Source: Drechslerella dactyloides
Lineage: Eukaryota > Ascomycota > Orbiliomycetes > Orbiliales > Orbiliaceae
Assembly (NCBI GenBank): GCA_020064725.1
Contig: JAGTWJ010000006.1
Coordinates: 186,001-250,000, forward strand
Length of the DNA: 64,000 nucleotides
Direction: 5' to 3'
Made by a program: the position numbers and the translations under genes. The notes beneath the pieces were generated by a model. The model worked only from the letters and a program-made list of their open reading frames with translations. It made no database searches and was not told the DNA's origin. Below are positions 59,762-64,000 of the stretch, piece after piece. The first letter of the stretch is position 1, and each line of letters opens with the position of its first letter.

Positions 59762-60928
59762 ATGAAGACCGTTAAACAATTGAGCCCTGCCGCAGCAATT
59801 GCGGCTGCGCTTTGCACCTTTATGGTACAAGCGGCCCCCGCTCCAGGAGGTCTGCTCGTCAAACGAGCTACCCCCCCTGGCTATAAACCAATACCGTCAA
59901 TCCAAAACGCGAACTTCTACCTCAGTGGTACTGGTAATGGGTGGCTTCAGAGTTCGTGCGATACTACCGCGCTGGACATAACTGCCTGCGCGGCTCTATG
60001 CAACGGAAACAATGCCTGCAAAACCTTCAACCACATCGATATCGACAGCACTAAGTATTGCTGCCTGTACAACTTGGATAATAGAAGCAACTTATCCCCG
60101 ACAACAAATACTGGAGGTACAATATCGGCTTCCTATGCCTTCGAAAAATTGCCACAGAGGATCCTCCCCGGCTATGCGCTCGAATCGACACTGGCCGGCG
60201 TCAGCATCTGGCCTAAAGAGACCGTAAATAACGGATTTATTTCTTTTACTAGCATGGATACCGACAACACCGTAGTTACCACTGCTGGCTGCGCGTTCCT
60301 CTGCTCACAAAACCCGACCTGCAAAATGTTCAACCACTATAAATGGAAAACAGACATGAAATTCTACTGTGATTTATTCACAAATGTGTTAACCTCTAGT
60401 AGCGAGGTCGATACTACTGGTGTAGTAGTTGCCAACACCGACTTCGCCTTCAGATTATTGTCATCGACCTCCGGCTTCGACGCATATCCTGTCGGAGACT
60501 ACGCCATTAGGGCCTCTGCAGGAATGGTACGACCGAAGGGCAGTTATCTCCAAGATACTTCAGTCACCCCGTCAGTACTGCTCGATCAAGATCAGGTCGA
60601 TGAAGCTGTTGAGGGTTGCGCGGCTTTCTGCGCGGTAGACATAACCCAATGGAACCAGGCACACCCTTTCGGCGTTCCCCCCGTATATATACCCTGCCTT
60701 GGCTTCAACGTGTACCAAGAGTGGACTGCACCTTCTGGCACCTTCAAGGGTTGGAAATGCGTAGCTTATTCCAAGCCGCTTACCCCGCCGTTTACCTCTT
60801 ATAACTACGGCAAAGGCACAAACCCAACGACTTCAACGAACAGGAACAGCTACTTCTATACTGTTCCCAACCCCCCATCGCAGAATCCCGATGATTCTAT
60901 TGACGCTACCGTCACTATCACGTACTAA
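59762..60928 (+). CDS. Secreted three-module cysteine-rich (PAN/apple-like) protein, array copy 5
   Basis: Intact single-exon gene of 388 residues, the best reference for the array. The signal peptide is MKTVKQLSPAAAIAAALCTF and a propeptide ends LLVKR, a Kex2-type site at ~residue 35. Module one (~50-135) has CAALCNGNNACKTFNHI and KYCCLYN. Module two (~140-240) has CAFLCSQNPTCKMFNHY and FYCDLF. Module three (~280-375) has CAAFCAVD, then CLGFNVYQEW and GWKCVAYS. Each begins with a PGY/SGF segment and a GW/GF turn. The four-cysteine plan with CK-FN resembles PAN/apple domains and small fungal proteins annotated as fruit-body specific; both links are inferred from pattern only. No membrane anchor or GPI signal is visible. 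Likely a secreted binding protein. Confidence 0.88.
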   Translation: MKTVKQLSPAAAIAAALCTFMVQAAPAPGGLLVKRATPPGYKPIPSIQNANFYLSGTGNGWLQSSCDTTALDITACAALCNGNNACKTFNHIDIDSTKYCCLYNLDNRSNLSPTTNTGGTISASYAFEKLPQRILPGYALESTLAGVSIWPKETVNNGFISFTSMDTDNTVVTTAGCAFLCSQNPTCKMFNHYKWKTDMKFYCDLFTNVLTSSSEVDTTGVVVANTDFAFRLLSSTSGFDAYPVGDYAIRASAGMVRPKGSYLQDTSVTPSVLLDQDQVDEAVEGCAAFCAVDITQWNQAHPFGVPPVYIPCLGFNVYQEWTAPSGTFKGWKCVAYSKPLTPPFTSYNYGKGTNPTTSTNRNSYFYTVPNPPSQNPDDSIDATVTITY

Positions 60929-63900
60929 GAAGCTGCTTTGAAATTCTGTTTCTACATTGCCCGTGTATATGGATGGACGGAAATGGTCTTTATACGCCTA
61001 GTTGGAGCAATTTAGCGCACAGGTATCGATGTTATACTGAGGCGAGCTGGTAAGGTTGGGTACAGCGCCAAAAGTTAAACAAGATCTCTGGATTCAAAAA
61101 CCACACCCATTAGCTAATAGCCTAACTCTGAAGTCATTCTTTCAATTTTTTTAACCTTGTATTAGTATACCAAATACTCAAAACCAGAGCCTAGGGTAGC
61201 CGGGTTCATATCCGATGTATTGCGTTTGCCTCAAAATTAGCTTAGTTATCAAACAGCTGGCCACGAAAAATAGGGCCGCCTGGCTATCCAGGTCCGCACG
61301 CAATTAATATACTGCGTTGTAATCACAACCCAGCCTGATCATAAAACTGCACCCAAGACAAATTTATCGCGAAATACAAGTGTGCCCATCCGTATGTGCC
61401 AATAAAGAAAGACCGCTTTGTAAGAGCTTCTCAGGCCAATCGAGGGACGATGTGACCACTAACACGCTTCACTGAACGGGTTAGTTTACTTTGCTGTCCA
61501 TATATTTAAGTTTATCAAGAGGCCTAGGCCCCGCGGCAAATTTTAGGTGGCAGAAGATTGAACTACTGCACAAATGCATACCAAATATAGGAAATTTACT
61601 TATCCCAATCTGGATGTTTTTATTCACAAAGTTACGCAATTAGTGAGTTTTCTCTCACCTTGTGTCCGGGGGTTTGTAGTCTCGGGGGTGCTGCTACTGG
61701 TCGTCTTAATCATCCCATTTTAGAATAGAGATACGCGAGGCTCGGTACCGGTTCCAATTATCAACTAAAAGTCAGAGTTGACCGGGTGGATCCGGGTTCC
61801 ATCACTATTGAGCAAACTACAAAATAATCCATGTGCTTGCACGAGAACTGATTGCTCAGGTTTTAGAGCTTTTCATGAATGTACGAACCATATTCGATCT
61901 ACTATAGCTATAGCAGCAAATTTTCAACTGTCACTATAACTATAGACGGGTGAATATGGCTTCTTACCCGGCGTAAGAGCTGCAAGGTGATTTTGATATC
62001 TTCAGAGTTTCCTCGATGCAAGATCAATCTTATGTGGAGAAACGTGCATCGTGCTATCGCCGACTTGAGTTAGTAGCCTGGCTTGCGAGACCCATACCAT
62101 CGTACACTTGGACTTGAGATAGAATACTGAGTGTAAAAACGGTGTATCTCGAAAACAGGCGGGATTTAGTCTGAAATCGGTTGTGCAAATCAATAGCCTT
62201 CCCACGTACGCTGTGAAGGATTGACAAGGAAGTGGATGTATCGTTAATTCAACCCCTAGCCCGAGAAGCTGCTTTTTGGAATCCTCCTAAAATTACAGGT
62301 TTTGACTTTACATGATACAATACTTTATTCTTCACGATGAAGATTCCATATATCCACATCTGCCAAAGTTGGAAGGAGGGCTATCCTTCTCGCTTTCATT
62401 GAGGCAGCCTCAATCGAAATTTAACATCCCTCGATAGACGTGACCCAGCTAGAATCGCGGAATGCTACCCGGTTGCTGATAGATGCTTTGAGTCCACAAA
62501 GTCTAGTGACTCGCAAGCTGAAGATTTTGATGAACCTCGTAGGATCTTGGCACTAGCGGGACCGCGGAAGACTTTCGTAGCTATTGTAACAAACGGAGCG
62601 TTACAAACACCGGCGAGCTATAATGGTTTATCTAACTGCTCGAAGCGTTTGAGTTATCAATCTATCGAAATCCCTGATTTATGCAACTGCTCATTATATT
62701 GCTCGGGAAATTTGGGAGATATATCGGCTCTATCGTACAACTGCCAAAGCGTATCTAGATAGGTGCCTGCATAGAAGTTCAATGTGTATACCAGATGTGT
62801 TGATATAGAGATCCCTAGCGACGGTGGCGCTGGAACTGTTGTGCGTGCAGTTCGAGAGCCGGTTTCGTAACGTTATAACGTTACGGCATCATTCAAGTCA
62901 GCATCATACGGATCGGAACGTACCACATCCTGGACCAGCCTATAGTATCGAGTTGAAGCACTCGTTCGAAAAGAATATAGGGCCGGAGCTTGAGTTCTTA
63001 TCTCGATCTGTGGACACATCCGCGGGATCTACCCGCCATAGCGCTATCGTTTCCTCCTCACACTAATTCATGATGGTAACAGAATAGCTGCCCTTTGGCA
63101 AGATCATCTGTCAGAAATCTGGCATGAGCGCTAAAACACAAAGAACTTCTGTTCGAAGGCATCATGTTTCGATCGACTATAGCTTCGCATAACTAGAAAA
63201 CTTGCTATATACAGCTTTTCTAAACATATCAGAAACTTGAATTGCATTACACAGCATACCATAAAGTTTTTGATCGGCCCTCTGATCGCGCCCGGGTTCA
63301 CGTAGGACAACTTGCTGATCAGCTGACCAACTAAAGCAGTTAGTTTCTGATAGACAACTGAGCTGCCACTACTTCCGCTGCTGGGCGGAAGGCTAAATTC
63401 ATCCCGTCACTATCCTGGCGGAGCTCATCTGAGCCTATTGAACTTGCACGTGTCACGTTCTCATCCTCTCGTTATTCATCTTTCATACATGCATACATAC
63501 GACTGAAATCATGCCACAATGCTGTGGTTAGAACCTGTTGGAATGACACTCAGAGCAGCACGCTTTCCTCTCCCCTCGTTGTTACTACGGTGACATAGCT
63601 CAGGAGTCAAATGCGTATCGCATTCTTAATTATGTGCGTCGGCAAGCAAAGTACTGCAAGCATTTGGGCACTTAGTAAAGCTGCTAACCCCAAGGGTCCA
63701 GTTATCCGACGCCACACGACGATTTTCAAGTTCCCGAGAGTAGATACAACACAGGCAATTACACGCACCACCACATCTAAAGGTATTCGGAGAGTTAGGC
63801 TTCAAGGCGAAATAGTAGCAGACTTGGAGCGACGCATCGAGGTATCCTCAGTGCCAACCCAAGTTCGTCCACTGCAAGGGCTATGTTCTTTGGGACCCTT

Positions 63901-64000
63901 TCTGGCCATTGCGAGTGACAGGGGTTTCAGAGTTCCCCAGATTGAGCACGGAACTTTATATCTGAGACTAACTATATAAATACAAGGCTATTCCTGTTAC
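60929..64000. other. 3' flank of copy 5 and end of window, no confident gene
   Basis: The first ~400 bp resemble other copies' 3' flanks (GTATTAGTATACC at ~61160, GGGTAGCCGGGTTC at ~61193). Beyond that I see no confident gene. A plus-strand frame is open from ~62400 to 62762 without an ATG in its first part and with no known domain. A 122-codon frame at 63611-63979 is also unrecognised. A solitary GCTTGCGAGACC tip lies near 62081. Confidence 0.5.

Noticed and set aside
62399..62762. Long plus-strand open frame containing ECYPVADRCFES and CNCSLYCSGN
   Set aside because: No start codon in a sensible place, no splice partner found and no recognised domain. Kept only as a note in the end-of-window entry.
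63611..63979. 122-codon frame starting MRIAFLIMCVGKQSTAS
   Set aside because: The hydrophobic start is short, the rest has no domain or homologous motif, and the window ends soon after.

Overview
The window looks like nuclear DNA of a filamentous ascomycete fungus (Pezizomycotina). Its genes have short spliceosomal introns (59-153 bp, GT...AG). It encodes families typical of such fungi: a multi-WSC-domain secreted protein, a membrane-anchored GH16 glucan-active enzyme and a chitin-synthase-like GT2 glycosyltransferase. Several small secreted proteins carry Kex2-type Lys-Arg sites. I cannot place it below that rank. No tRNA, rRNA, CRISPR array or prokaryotic operon was recognised. Exon structures were worked out by hand from splice motifs and reading-frame continuity; there is no transcript support.

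Left part (1-22 kb, genes on the minus strand): a three-exon MFS transporter (1998-3767), a two-exon Nudix hydrolase (5005-5870), a four-exon protein kinase with an in-frame TAG just before its catalytic loop (10610-12128), and a five-exon, 2070-residue secreted protein with a quinoprotein-like beta-propeller, Ig-like modules and eight WSC domains (14796-21317).

Middle (23-31 kb, plus strand): a type II membrane GH16 enzyme (23426-24991) and a five-exon GT2 glycosyltransferase (27545-31010). Both plausibly act on cell-wall polysaccharide. From 31 to 41.7 kb I see no convincing gene, only AT-rich sequence with short repeats.

Right part (41.7-61.4 kb): the most interesting region. It holds a tandem array of secreted, cysteine-rich proteins with two or three PAN/apple-like four-cysteine modules each. 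Three copies are intact (42154, 46464, 59762), one has a single frameshift (56118), one has several frameshifts (49946), and a GC-rich island (about 53.08-54.6 kb) may be a sixth, decayed copy. All five recognisable copies keep the same upstream architecture: a distal box around CAATA-CGTTG-AGATGCACATATATGG, then a TATATAAA box about 150-250 bp before the ATG, then a similar leader. The 3' flanks are also related. This suggests repeated duplication of a whole gene-plus-regulation unit, with gene birth and death, and a co-regulated secreted protein family.

Scattered through the window is a family of very short inverted-repeat elements whose ends read (T)TTGTCTCG or TGGTCTCG. Three are flanked by 8-bp direct repeats, as expected for hAT-type non-autonomous transposons; two of them are only about 60 bp long.
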